Source: Lasiosphaeria ovina (taxonomy: Eukaryota > Ascomycota > Sordariomycetes > Sordariales > Lasiosphaeriaceae). Taken from it: DNA of 64,000 bases. This document shows, piece by piece, positions 30,281 to 41,222 of the stretch. The notes under the pieces were generated by a model that saw only the letters and a list, made by a program, of their open reading frames with translations, had not been told where the DNA came from and did not search any database. The number at the start of each line of letters is the position of its first letter. Positions within the stretch are counted from its first letter, which is position 1. Location: positions 1,002,001-1,066,000 of the forward strand of contig JAULSN010000004.1 in assembly GCA_033439765.1 (NCBI GenBank), read 5' to 3'. The position numbers and the translations under genes are program-made.

Positions 30281-32549
30281 TGGGTGGGTGTTTGTCTCGG
30301 GGGCGCCGTCTGAAGTGGTTCGCATGTTGCAGTGCCAGGGAGACTCGAGATGGGTGTCGCTAGGTATTGGGTTGTTGTGATGGTGGTAATTAATGATAAG
30401 TAATTCCATAATGAAGCTCTTTTCGGCTGCTCGTGGGCCATTGATGTCAGCTTTTCGAAACAAGGGGGAAATGAAGATGAATGAAAATAAATGCATGAGA
30501 GTGTTTGTTGCGGTTTCAGGGGAACACGTCTCCGATAACTGTCTAGTGACCCCCCAGGCCTGGTCTGACATTCACAAACAGAAATGTTTCATGGGAACGT
30601 CCCAGCCATCCCAAGCCCTCCGGCCTCGTTCGACGACTAGAAATAAACATACTGCAAGAGGGGACGAACACCAGCTCACAGAGACAGGATAAAGACAAAA
30701 ACTTTCGGCCCGAGACACGGCCGGGCGCAAGCATCTGAAGGATGACGAGTTGGCGAAAAGGAAAGCGGACATGCCAGCCCGCCATCCGGTCCCGGCCAGA
30801 GGTGGACATGGTCAGGCCAAAACTCAAAGACCAGACCGTGTTGGATCTCGACCTGTCAACCCATCATCCATGTGTGCCAACCCTGCTCTTGAGCCGATAT
30901 GTTGCAGTATCGAGCTTCGCTTGTTCGGCCTCGTTGTGGAGGTGTTCTTTGGGGCTCTCAGCCCTGCGTCCCTGGTCCCTCTGCAGGTGCGGGTGCTCCC
31001 GCCCATTTGCTTGTTTATATCAGTCCAGCTTCTGCTCGAGGACATCACTCTTTGCCTCGCCAAGCATTATCAACGCAGCCGTTGACCCGCTCAGAGACCA
31101 AGGTGTTCTCGCCAACCCACATCACCGCGGCATCTGACAGCTTCTCCAACCCATCAGCAAGGACCATCAGCCCAGAGTTTGTTTCGCGCCCCATCTCGTC
31201 CTACGCCCGGCCATGCGCAACCATGTTCGACAAGGCAGACAGGGTGAATTCCGAGCACAAATCGCTGACCAGGTGCTGACCATATGCCAAGACCAAACTC
31301 ACAATCCATTCGGGCAACTCGCGCTGACGGCTGGCCCAGAAGCGAGCCTGCCAAGAGCTGCTGGAGGCAGATGCCCCTGCATTTCCAACGCGCTCTAACC
31401 GTTTCCGGAGACTCGTACGCCAGACTGCGACGCCAAAATAGCCTCATCTGACTGCCAAGCCTTATCAATGCCCTGTGCCTCTTTGTAAGGTGAGGTAAGC
31501 GGCAAAAGTTGCCTGATGGAAGAACTCGGCCGAGCTGACCAGCCTCAGGTAGGCGGGAAAGTCCGATGGCACTTCACGATGCGAGGGCATGAGTGTGGCT
31601 GCACCAGATCCAAGGCTGCGCGGGTTGCAGTTTGCTTTTCTTCAATGTCATGCGCGTCGTTTGCTCATGCCAGGAGTCTCCCTCGTCGAGTCCGTCTCTG
31701 TTGACTTGCACCCCCTTTTTGTGCCTAAAAGAGGTGAAATCGGCAACCAGTAACCAACTGGCTACAGTACCCGGCTCTCAAAGCCAGAGTGGAATGAACT
31801 GCTTGCACCACTCACTTGAGTGAGCCTCAGCCCGAGTGTGAGCTGAGTCAAGTCTGACTCATGGTGAGCCCGTGCCGCAAAGCAGAGCAGGGACCTGTTT
31901 CAGAACGATGGACCGGTCGGCTGGTCTGTGTCCTATCCTCTCCTGGTAAGCGGCTGCTTGGGACGGACCGGCCCGATGATGTCCCTGCTCCGAGGCAGCG
32001 CGTGCAGCCCCGGCAGCCACGAGACCAGCAAGCGAGGGCAGCTTGTCGAGCCCGCGTGTTTGGTATCGTTCGATTTTGATGACTTTGGCCCAGCACAGGC
32101 CAAACAAGTGAGAAGTGGAGGGGCCGAGGATGGCAAGAGAAAAGTGCGGCTTGTCGATGAGGCCGGCGTCCAGCCTCGCAGCCAGCTGGCTTCCTCTGTC
32201 GGGTCAACATTGGTTGTGTGTTTCGGACCGGCGAAGGGTGATTCAACCATGAGACTCATTTGGGAACAGCATGAGATAATTATGGAGAGAAGAGGGATCG
32301 CAGAGTGATTTTGTGAATATAAATCTCGGCTCCATCTCAAGATTGGGCAGAAGAAACATCACTCTCAGCACCAACATCCACAACTCCACTCAACTCGAGC
32401 CCAACAAACCAGCAAACAATTCAAGTCACAACTCGCTCACACTCCAACCACCCACCTCAACCAGGCACACTGTTCATCCACAGTTCACTTGCTGTCTTCG
32501 CTTCAACTCATCAGTATCACTTACAATAGACCCTTTGAAAATCCCCACA
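30281..32549. other. 2.3-kb intergenic region
   Basis: Longest gene-poor stretch on this side of the window. Many short overlapping frames on both strands, none with domain features. The last 200 bases (32340-32549) are C/A-rich, as in a transcribed leader, and follow a TATA element. Confidence 0.45.
32318..32323 (+). promoter_or_regulatory. TATA element of the CVNH gene
   Basis: TATAAA 232 bases before the ATG at 32550, followed by a C/A-rich leader. Confidence 0.45.
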
Positions 32550-33124
32550 ATGCGCGTTGCTCTCGTCTTTGGATTCCTGGCCGCGGCCACCAGCTCTGTG
32601 CTGGCCGCCCCCGACGCCGCCAGCAGATGCACACAGTTCCAATCGCCCGCCAACTTCGTGGTGCAGGCTCTGTGCGAGACCAAGGCCGGTAATACCCTGG
32701 TAACGACTACGCTGAACATGAACAAGTGCCTCGAGAACAAGGACGGCAAGCTCAAGAAGAAGAAGAAGTTAGGACCCTCCCCCCTCTTCATCCCCCCCCC
32801 CCCCCCCCAAAAAAAAAAAAGCCCCTCAACGGATTTTCTAACTGAATATGTGACCTCGCTTAGTGGCAACCTAGGCGGCGAATGCGGTGCCTGCACCGTG
32901 TCCGATTCTCCCGGCAGGATGGAGTGCGCGTGCCCCAATAAGATCGGCAAGAACCAGATGTCGTCGATCCTGCTCAGTGCGTCCCTCCCTCGCTCTCATT
33001 GTTGTGCCGTATCGCTAGTTAGCTAACCGCCGCCGCAGACACCTTCCTCGATGTCGACAACCAGGGCCGTCTCAAGTGCTCAGGCGGCACGGGCGACATC
33101 GTCAACGAGAGGCCGAGGGAGTAG
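32550..33124 (+). CDS. secreted cyanovirin-N (CVNH)-type lectin, 138 aa
   Basis: Exons 32550-32767, 32864-32976 and 33039-33124. A signal peptide (MRVALVFGFLAAATSSVLA) precedes a single CVNH domain: CTQFQSPANFVVQALCETK, the LNMNKCLENKDGKL repeat core, GNLGGECGACTVSD, MECACPNKIGKNQ, ILLNTFLDVDNQGRLKC. The two-fold repeated L(N)xxhxNxxG-L pattern and paired cysteines are characteristic. CVNH proteins bind high-mannose-type oligosaccharides; in fungi they are usually secreted or cytosolic lectins of unclear role. The first intron (32768-32863) contains a run of about 17 C then 12 A. The donor GTTAGG is weak, and KKKKK just before it suggests the local region is slippage-prone. Confidence 0.85.
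32792..32820 (+). repeat. poly-C / poly-A homopolymer pair inside an intron
   Basis: About 17 C directly followed by 12 A within intron 1 of the CVNH gene. Length may be unreliable in the assembly. Confidence 0.9.
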
Positions 33125-34313
33125 ACGACCAAATCCCCTCTTTCTCGCGTTTGTGCTGGGCAAGGTGCTCGCCGTGGGCGGATGGGGTCTCTTGGTGCTG
33201 GCTTTTCTGATTTGATGTCTTTCCTTTTCGCTGCTTTCCTGTCGCCGCACTCGCTGTGCGCCACTCGTTCCTTTGTTGCTCGATGCTGGATAACTAGGTA
33301 ATTAGGTGGGGAGTTAGTTGCCTGGACACACTCGTTTCAACTCAAGCCGCTACCGACCCGGGTAGCGCGCTTTATTAAAAATGGGATATTTTAGACTAGG
33401 TAGTCACTCTTTTTGAAATTTCATTACTACTTCTTCTCTTGCAATTGTGCCACGCTGGCAGACTTCGCGGGCCTGGGCTTTGCACGGAGCTGTTCATTCC
33501 CGGCACATGCCACGACAAAGACTTGAAAGAAACCTTTTTCACACCGAAAACCACCGGCAGGTCATCGTATTGGCGTCTCTTTCAATCAATCCCTGCATAC
33601 CAATGGCAGGCGAATAACTCTCTAGACAAATTGATTCTTAACTAAAAGCCTCAGACAATAAAGCCTGATGAATATTTCTTTCAACATTACTAAATGCTGC
33701 CATGCACGGCCGAAAGCCCCCAAAGTTCAAGCAATGGTCTCGTTTATCATACGGTTCTGGAGCGGCATATTGAACTAGCACAGCCCATGGCCAAAACCGA
33801 TGAGTAATCCCGAGTCTTCGGCTCTTCCGGAACCACCGCGCAACAGCCGCCATATCCGGCCTATCACAATACAAATACCACGAGTCTGACCACCAAGGCC
33901 GGATTTGTGCTTCGCTCCAACATCACAACCACCCGTGCTCGGGTAGCCGACAGTAGAGCACCGCATTGGTGCAGCAAGAGCGCCCCAATGCGACCCTGTC
34001 AGCAGGCGTTGGCTTCTGGGCCCTCCAATGCGGCCATGATGCCGAAATGTAAACCCGGCAAAAACCAATCACGGCCGCTTCGTGGGGATCACTGGGACCA
34101 ATGGTCGTGACGCGATCCACAAATGGATATCTTAGGGATTTTGGTTCACTAAGGTCAGCCAGGTCAGATCATGGCCACCTATATAACGCCAGGCAGTGAC
34201 CCGTCTTCCAGGAGAAACACCCACCAATTCTTCTCCTGCGTTGTTGGTCGGTTCTCAAATTCCATTGACACGAATTGTTCCAATCCAACATCTTCAACTG
34301 TCAACTCGCTGCC
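33125..34313. other. intergenic, promoter of the FAD enzyme gene
   Basis: No gene recognised. Carries the TATA element at 34180. Confidence 0.45.
34180..34186 (+). promoter_or_regulatory. TATA element of the FAD oxidoreductase gene
   Basis: TATATAA 134 bases upstream of the ATG at 34314. Confidence 0.5.
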
Positions 34314-35798
34314 ATGGCCATCTCACAGCCCTGGACGTGGAGCAGCTCACGGAGCACCCTCGTCCACTTTGCTCTCTTGACTGTGGCTGCCTCCGCCGGA
34401 CCCCACCCCTTTCACATTGGCCTCAGGGATGTGGTGATCCTCGGGGGAGGAGCCAGCGGCACATACGCAGCAGTCCGCCTCCGCGAGGATTACGGGAAAA
34501 GCGTCCTTCTTGTGGAACAGGAGGCTGTCCTGGTACAGTCCCCACCCTTCTTCACGGCCAACATGAGCTGACCACGACATGTCCAACAGGGCGGCCACAC
34601 CAACACTTTCATCATCCCCGAGACGGGCGACGCGATTAACTACGGCGTCCAATCCTACATCGACTACATGGGCGCCAAAGCCTTCTTCGAGCGCTTCAAC
34701 GTCCCGCTGCAGGGCGACGTGCTCTTCGCGTCCAATACGCTGCTCGTCGACCCCAGCACGGGCGCGATCGACACCAACCCCCCTGCGCAACCGCCGCTGA
34801 ACGAGTCCCTCGCCGCGCTCCAAAAATACCACGACATCATCAAGCCCTTCGACGCGATCCAGCTGCCGGGGTACTGGGACTTCCCGAGCGGCGACGACAT
34901 CCCCGCGGACCTGCTGCTGCCGTTCAACGAGTTCATCGCCAAGTACGACCTGCAGGCCATAGCACCCATCCTCACCGAAGTGTCGGGCCAGAGCATCACC
35001 CTGCCGGACCCGACGCTGTTCGTGATCAAGAACTTCGGCACGCCCGTCGTCGAGGGCTTCCTCGAGCAGACGCTATTCGACCCGGTGCCGTTCGACAATA
35101 GCCTGCTGTACGCGGCCGCCGGTGACCTGCTGGGCGCCGACGTGCTGTTGTCCAGCACCGTCTTGCAGGCGACGCGCACCGGCGCCGGTGTTGAGCTGGT
35201 CGTGCAGAACCTGCAGACGGGCGAGCAGAGCCTGGTGGTGGCCAAGCGGCTGCTGGTCGCCGCGCCGCCGTCGACGGCCAACCTCGGGGCGCTCGGGCTC
35301 GACGCACAGGAGACCGCCGTGTTCGACACGTGGTCGTTCCTGACCGTGTACACGGCAACGCTCAAGACGAACCTAGTGCCAGACAACACGTCGATCGCGT
35401 TCTCCGGGCTCATCAACTCGACGTCGAGCTTCAGCGTGACGTGGAACAACGTGCCGGGGTTCTTCTGGGTGATTTTCTTCTCCGTATCGCCGCTCAGCAG
35501 CGAGGCGGCAGCGGATATTATCGTGGACGAGATGGCGGCGCTGCATGCGGCTGGCACGTTTGCGCCCGTCGACGGCAGCAGCGTGGTGGTCAACGAGGTC
35601 GTGGCCATCTCGAACCACTCACAGGTCGTCTGGGGCCAGTCGTTCGAGCAGATCCAGGCTGGTTTTGTTCAGGACCTGTATGCGTTGCAGGGGCACCGCA
35701 GCACGTGGTACACGGGCGGCCTGTGGTGTCCTGACTTTTCGAGCAACGTGTGGGCGTTTACGGATACCGTGTTGCCGAGGCTGCTGAGGGGGATATGA
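34314..35798 (+). CDS. secreted FAD-dependent amine-oxidase-like oxidoreductase
   Basis: Exons 34314-34532 and 34590-35798, intron 57 nt (GTACAG...CCAACAG, branch GCTGACC), 475 aa. An N-terminal hydrophobic stretch (residues about 15-28) reads as a signal peptide or anchor. The Rossmann FAD motif is DVVILGGGASGTYAA, ending in VLLVEQE. The spliced junction gives AVLGGHTNTF, the GGH motif seen in flavin amine-oxidase relatives. The rest (NYGVQSYIDYMGA..., LLYAAAGDLLGADVLLSSTV, VVAKRLLVAAPPST, and HRSTWYTGGLW at the C-terminus) fits fungal flavoproteins related to beta-cyclopiazonate dehydrogenase. Reaction and substrate are unknown; no prenyltransferase or PKS-NRPS is nearby, so a cyclopiazonic-acid role is not implied. 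Confidence 0.85.
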
Positions 35799-36285
35799 GC
35801 GTGGTTGAACTAGTGACCAGCTGTGGGATATTCCAGCATCAGATATTCTACATTAGTATTATCACTTAAATAAATGGTGATCAAGTATTATTGCAAACAA
35901 GGACTGAAAGGTGAACCGTGAACTGGTGAAGGTATTAAACTGAAAAGAAACCACAATCATTCACCAGGTCCATCCGCTGATGCCTCCCGACAAAACAAGA
36001 CATGTACTAAAGACACCACATGAAAGATGTAAATCGAAAATGTTGCGAGGCACACGGAAGAAAGGGTTATTTGCTTCCATTTCAAAGATTGTCAAACAGC
36101 ATACATATAAATATGGCGATACGGGAAAAGACAAAAAAAGTCATGTTAAATATATCTCTTGAGCGACTAGGCAAAGTAACACCATATAACGAGGTGTGAT
36201 ACAGAAAGGTGGGCTAAGAGAGTTGACAGCGTCAAACTCCTTCACAGTTCATCATTACCTTCGGCGACCGAGACCATTACCGGAA
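35799..36285. other. convergent 3' spacer
   Basis: A/T-rich space between the stops of two converging genes; no other signal. Confidence 0.5.
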
Positions 36286-37581
36286 CTATCGGAACTGGCC
36301 CCCGGGCCGAAGGAAATGTGGGAGACCGTAATTCGGAGGGCGCCACCCTCTGGCCGGATTCTGACCTGGGTTCTCGAAAGGGTTTCGACGGGCTCCGTTA
36401 ACACCTAGAGGGTACTGGTAGCCTTGGCGAATGCCGCCGTTGCCTCCGTAGCCGCTGTTGCTTCCGCCACCTCCAGCGTACGGCCCAGTGTTGCCAGGAT
36501 TGCCTCTGAGGTTGCCGCCATAGCCGCTGCCGCTGCCGCCGCCGTAGCCACTGCCACCGCCGACGCCACTGCCACCGCTGCCACTGCCGTAGCCGCTGCC
36601 GCCACCACCGCCATAGCCGCCGTTGTCATTATCGTTGCCGGCAGGTTCGCGAAACCGCTCACGCCGTGGCAGCATGGTGGTGCCTGGGACGATGGGGTAG
36701 CGCGCAGCGGGTTTGCTGGGGGTGGACCAATTTTTGTCGCAGTACTCGTTGCACTTGTGTTTGTGGAAGAAGGTGCGCATGCCCTCGGGGCCGAGGTCGG
36801 TGACGCCGTAGCCGTGACTTTTCGAGATGATGACGGGGTCTGTCAGCACGATGCGGTCGCCGTGGTCGCCCCCCTGCACATCGCAGAGGAGATAGCGGCC
36901 GCCGCTGTCGTGGTACGAGAAGTGGCTCAGTGCCTGCATCTTGCGGGCCGTCCTGGTCTTGGAGTCGTTCCACCCGCTGTTGCTGTTCCACTTCTGGTAC
37001 TTGTCAATGTATGGCTCCACCTGGAACTTGGTGCCGGGCCTACCGGAACCTTGGCCAAACTGGGCCATCTCAGGGACGTTGACCTTGATCTTCTGGCTGA
37101 TGATGTTCTTGTCGTTGAACTTGCGGACAATCTCGAGGGTTCTGGTGACCACCTTCTTGTCGTCTGCAAAAAATTCATCGGCCAGCTCGCCTTTGTTCTT
37201 GAAAAACTTGGCGACGCAGGCCTCGCCCTTGCGGGGACCACTGGTGTATCGGCCTTTGGACACGTAGCGGAAGCTTCCCTCGCCGAAGGGGTGCTTGAGG
37301 TCATGTTCCTCAAACTCGGCGTTGCCCGAGCCGTTGTATCGGCCAGAGGTGGTCTTCTGTCCTCCGCCGCCGCCCCCGCCGCCCCCGCCGCCACCACCGC
37401 CGCCTGGCGGCTGTCTGGGTCGGTCGTCGCGGGATGGCCTGTCACGGTGCTCCGGTTTGCGAGCAGGATGCCTGCCTCTACACTTATCACATCGTGCCGC
37501 ACCTAAGCCCTTAGCGATCTCCTTTGAAGAGAACTCGTAATTATGGCGTCTCTTGCCACAGCCGCAGCAGATGATACTCAT
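36286..37581 (-). CDS. alpha-kinase family protein with N-terminal Cys motif and Gly-rich tails, 431 aa
   Basis: Single exon. The N-terminus MSIICCGCGKRR and AARCDKCRG supplies two CxxC-type pairs, likely a small zinc-binding unit. A poly-Gly linker of about 16 residues follows (about 59-75). The alpha-kinase domain (about 85-300) shows HPFGEGSFRYVSKGRYT, GEACVAKFFK (the ATP-binding Lys), ALSHFSYHDSGGRYLLCDVQGG, TDPVIIS, and the terminal YGVTDLGPEGMRTFFHKHKCNEYC, where the GxxGxxxFxxxHxCxxxC zinc module normal for myosin-heavy-chain/eEF2 kinases is intact. The C-terminal 115 residues are a Gly/Tyr/Ser-rich low-complexity region ending in Asn/Pro/Arg. The kinase appears catalytically competent. 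The targets are unknown. Gly/Tyr-rich tails favour condensate-type interactions, which is speculation here. Confidence 0.9.
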   Translation of the reverse strand: MSIICCGCGKRRHNYEFSSKEIAKGLGAARCDKCRGRHPARKPEHRDRPSRDDRPRQPPGGGGGGGGGGGGGGGQKTTSGRYNGSGNAEFEEHDLKHPFGEGSFRYVSKGRYTSGPRKGEACVAKFFKNKGELADEFFADDKKVVTRTLEIVRKFNDKNIISQKIKVNVPEMAQFGQGSGRPGTKFQVEPYIDKYQKWNSNSGWNDSKTRTARKMQALSHFSYHDSGGRYLLCDVQGGDHGDRIVLTDPVIISKSHGYGVTDLGPEGMRTFFHKHKCNEYCDKNWSTPSKPAARYPIVPGTTMLPRRERFREPAGNDNDNGGYGGGGGSGYGSGSGGSGVGGGSGYGGGSGSGYGGNLRGNPGNTGPYAGGGGSNSGYGGNGGIRQGYQYPLGVNGARRNPFENPGQNPARGWRPPNYGLPHFLRPGGQFR

Positions 37582-38519
37582 GGCGAATATAGAAGGGGGT
37601 TGGGAGTGAAGAAGTACGCTCCAATTATAGCTACGGTATTGAGTACTGTAAAACTAGCGACAATATCGGAGTGATAGTGTCTGTTGCCAGTTTAGACTTG
37701 ACTGAGGTTGCCCGAACGTATTTATAATAACTGATGCTAGCGTGGCATGGCTGTGACCTCATACTTTGGAGAGAAAACATGGGTTTTGATGTTGAGTACT
37801 GCCTTTATTTGTCCCACTGGTCTTTGTCTATTGTTCTCCCCTTGACTTACAGGCTTAGGAAACCCCAGTGGGCACCAGTCTTGTTTAGATAACTTAGAGG
37901 AATCCCGATGAATACAGAGAACAACCATCTCGTGAAGGACAGAGACATAGAAACAGTCGGGCTGGATAGGGCACAATTAGGTGAGTTAAATGCAACTCGG
38001 CCGTCGTGGGCGGTTAGGGGGAATTTACTGTCCTCGCTCGTCAAGCTTGTATAACGCCACCTAAGTCAGTCGCCAGCTGGGCAGAATGCGAGCTTGAGTC
38101 AGATTCGGTCAGGTGGGTCAAATCTTTCAACAAAGCAGCTTGCTTCCTTCGACCGATGGTGTTTCAAAGAATCACATTTCTAACCCTAGGCGTCGGGAGT
38201 GAACACTGACAAACACAATTAACCCAATTGCTGTAACAAAGTAACAATGGCAATTCCATTTCAAGTATGTGCATCTTCCACCACCTTCTAGAATTGATCA
38301 CAATGACCAAATAGATGCCATCACCTCGCATCCGTTGCCTGGCTGGGAGTGTGCTTGCTGTTGCCGGTGCGTCCGAGGAAACCCAAGCCTTTATTAGTGC
38401 AAACTGTTCACTGACCCGTCGGAAAGCTGCTTTTGAACCCATCAGAGCAGGACGCATCCAGGGTACAGAGCCTGGAATAGATCGCTGCCATCATCTGCGA
38501 GTAGAGTAGTCCTGGAGAG
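37582..38519. other. intergenic, upstream of the alpha-kinase
   Basis: No gene recognised; about 37600-37750 would be its promoter (minus strand). Confidence 0.45.
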
Positions 38520-39110
38520 AAACGACGTACGTCAAGCGCTATGAGACGCAGTCGGGCAGAAAGCACCAGCAGGAATTCAAGATCGCTCACGCCAACTACA
38601 GGTAATCCATCAAGGACCTGTACACGCTCATACTCACCTTCCAGGCAACAAGCATATGCTTTCTGTCAAACAGGTGGCCAAAGCAGATGCTAAAGGAGTT
38701 CGCGAAATGGACAGACTGGGGCGACATGGTCGGAACGATCAAGCAGAAGAATGCTGATCTTCATCAGCTGGATGCGCAGTGGTCGGAGTTGCGTAAGCGG
38801 GAAGAATGGGAGTCACGGCAGCAAGCCCACGAAGGCCACATGCGCCTGTCTGACGCAATGAAGGCCAAAATGGAGCGCATTGCCAACGCGATAACCAACG
38901 CCAAAAAAGACACCGACCGCTGGGGATTGTTAGAGTGGCTCCAGAAAGAAGGACAAAACATCAACCCGTCTATATTTCTCAGCGGTGAAAGTACAAAGTC
39001 AAGTACCGCAGACACCGGGGGCTGGATTCTTTAGGGTTCCGAGTTGGTCAAGTGGGGTAAATATAAGGAGCAAACAATAGTGCACAGATTGCGAGAGTCG
39101 AATCTACAGC
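38520..39110 (+). pseudogene. relic of a NACHT-type protein N-terminal region (DUF7708-like)
   Basis: One reading frame gives KRYETQSGRKHQQEF, then a TAA (about 38603), SIKDLYTLILTFQATSICF, MLKEFAKWTDWGDMVGTI, a charged helix (ELRKREEWESRQQ) and LLEWLQKEGQNINPS, then TADTGGWIL, a TAG at 39034, and GSELVKWGKYKE. The order (helical bundle, coiled coil, GTG-WLL and SEF-W type linker) is what precedes the NACHT ATPase in fungal NLR-like proteins. The expected Walker A (GKxGSGKS) is absent; sequence after 39060 is unrecognisable. It looks like an eroded 5' fragment of an NLR gene. Confidence 0.6.
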
Positions 39111-41222
39111 ATCGGCAAAGGACCTCTTAATTATTTAGTCTTTTCCCGTCCTTGGAGGCCACGGTTGAGCGGCAAAATGTTACATGTATCAGTCGGGCAG
39201 ATATCGCAGTAGGTCTCTAAGCCCTTTGGAAGGTTCGACTGGTTAGTCGCTTTGTTTTTCACCCATTTGGGAGGCAACAGAACACTCACAAGGTTTTCCC
39301 CTAGGGTGGTGCGGCCTAGAAGGGGGAAATGGCGCTAAAGAACCCATAGCGTACTATTTGCGTTAGTTGAGAAGAATCTAGCCGTGTGGCACGCGGTCGT
39401 GGAAGAGCTGGAATACACCTATCGAGCATGGTTGACACATGTTAGCAAGATTTTATCTCACACCATCCGATCTTACTTCCTTCAGGCCGTTCCCCGACTT
39501 ACTTTCAAGATATAAAGCGGCAGCTTATCTTAGCTAAGCGAGACGCGGATACCAGCGCCAACACCTAGTTCTACACCATGCCACTTTTTGCCGGCAAGGC
39601 GTCCAGCCAACACGGAGACATGTTGCTCGGGGCCCATGAAGACAACTACACGGCTCCCGAACACGTCAGAAGAGTTCAACTTGGCGTGCTGATATCGGTA
39701 GGGACCTACATCGCAATTTATAGCCCGCATATTCTTCAAGCCGACCATTTTGCGCTGTGAGCTGCTGATGGGGACTTTGTCTTGGTTGATCAATTTCGAA
39801 TGCCTGGTTCTGGTTCAGCAAGTGAGCAAATGGTAGGATTGAAGCGGGGAAAGGAACATGCGGGAAGACGCAAGCCAAGAACCACACAGGACGGGGAAAG
39901 AGTTGTGGAGTGGCGTTTAAGAGGTGGATAGTTCTTTCCTCGGAGTCTTCATGGTGGACCTCATGAGCGTATTCCCATGGCGGAACTACTTCCGCGGTTT
40001 CGGACCCGAGCCTCCTTGGTGCCTACCTGCGCAGCTTTCCAGAACAACCGCAATTACAACGCCAGAATGAGGAGTTGCATATGACTTTTTCTGGTAGAAT
40101 CTTACGGGCAGGCCCGTTCGACATAGGCCTGGGCTTTTTGGCGGGAAGGCCGTGCCGCAAGCACTTGGCCCACCCAAACAAAAAGTTGTTCCGTTCCACC
40201 AACCACCTCATCATATCTCGGCCCGGAGCAGGGTGAGACCACTGGTCCCTCAGGAACTCTCAAGTCGGAGAATTCATGACCCAAAAATCATGGCTCCGTG
40301 GCCGGAGACTTGATTGACTCGGTCTTGACTTTGTCCCCGTTAAGACAGCTGGGAATCATCACGGCGCCACCCACACCTCTCACTCCTTCAATTCTACTAC
40401 AGGTTCTATATCTTTCACAAGAATGCGGCCATCTCTAGCGTTTAGCACAGTTGCGGGGTACATGCCAAATTCTGAATCACGCATCACAGATATGGTCTGG
40501 CGCCTGCCACTTGCCAGGCTCGAGCTAATCAGATCGTGTTTGTGTTATGTAAAGTAGATGCACTTCCACTGGGCTTGTATGAGGCCTCTCGTGTTTATCT
40601 AGGTGGTTGTGCGAGCAAAGGTGTCCCCCATTCTGTAAGTCAGTCCGAGAAATATCTACGCAGCGCCAGGACCGCCTAGGAGGAGAGTTAAATGACAGCG
40701 AAATCCGCCTTCCCACAGCCCTCAAGTTTGTGGCCCGGTCATCCGCCACTGTAGCTTACGGCTTATTCCGTGTGCATCGAAGAGGTAGATACGCACGCGG
40801 CTTTGGCAAGTCTCACAGTCCCTGTGGCTTGTGGTGGTTTAGAACCATGGGTTTCCATTGGTTGGCAGAATCCTGGCTCAGCCCAATCGTATCCCAAAGA
40901 TCCCCTGAAACCGTTGCACTGTAGAGTGAGCTGAATGCAAAGCTGAACGGAAGGATGCAACGGGCGGGAAAAGGGAGCCTAAAGAAAACCTCTCATTGGC
41001 TCATCTGCTTTGACTCTTTGACCACCGGCCTGAGCATTCGGCTCGCTTTCGCACCTCATTTGCTGCAGCACCCTCCTGCATCAAAATCCTCTCGACCCCC
41101 TTGGTCCACACGATGAATAGTCTCCGAGGGCATCAACTCTCGTCTCTCTTCTTCCCCTTCAACAAGCCATCGCCTCGATCATTGAGAGTAGCTATGAGAC
41201 GCAAACGTTCAACGTTGTCGTC
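39111..41222. other. 2.1-kb intergenic region
   Basis: No gene, transposon ends or RNA recognised. 41121-41222 is open in the frame of the next gene but lacks an ATG, so an upstream exon of that gene may exist. Confidence 0.4.

Noticed and set aside
30742..31279. Overlapping 110-130-codon frames on + strand
   Set aside because: Three frames open at once with no protein features; likely non-coding.
34664..35608. 314-codon minus-strand frame
   Set aside because: Antisense of the FAD oxidoreductase, which has clear motifs on the + strand.
36424..37506. 360-codon Ala-rich open frame on the + strand
   Set aside because: Antisense shadow of the Gly-rich alpha-kinase (GGC codons read GCC in reverse); no domain.
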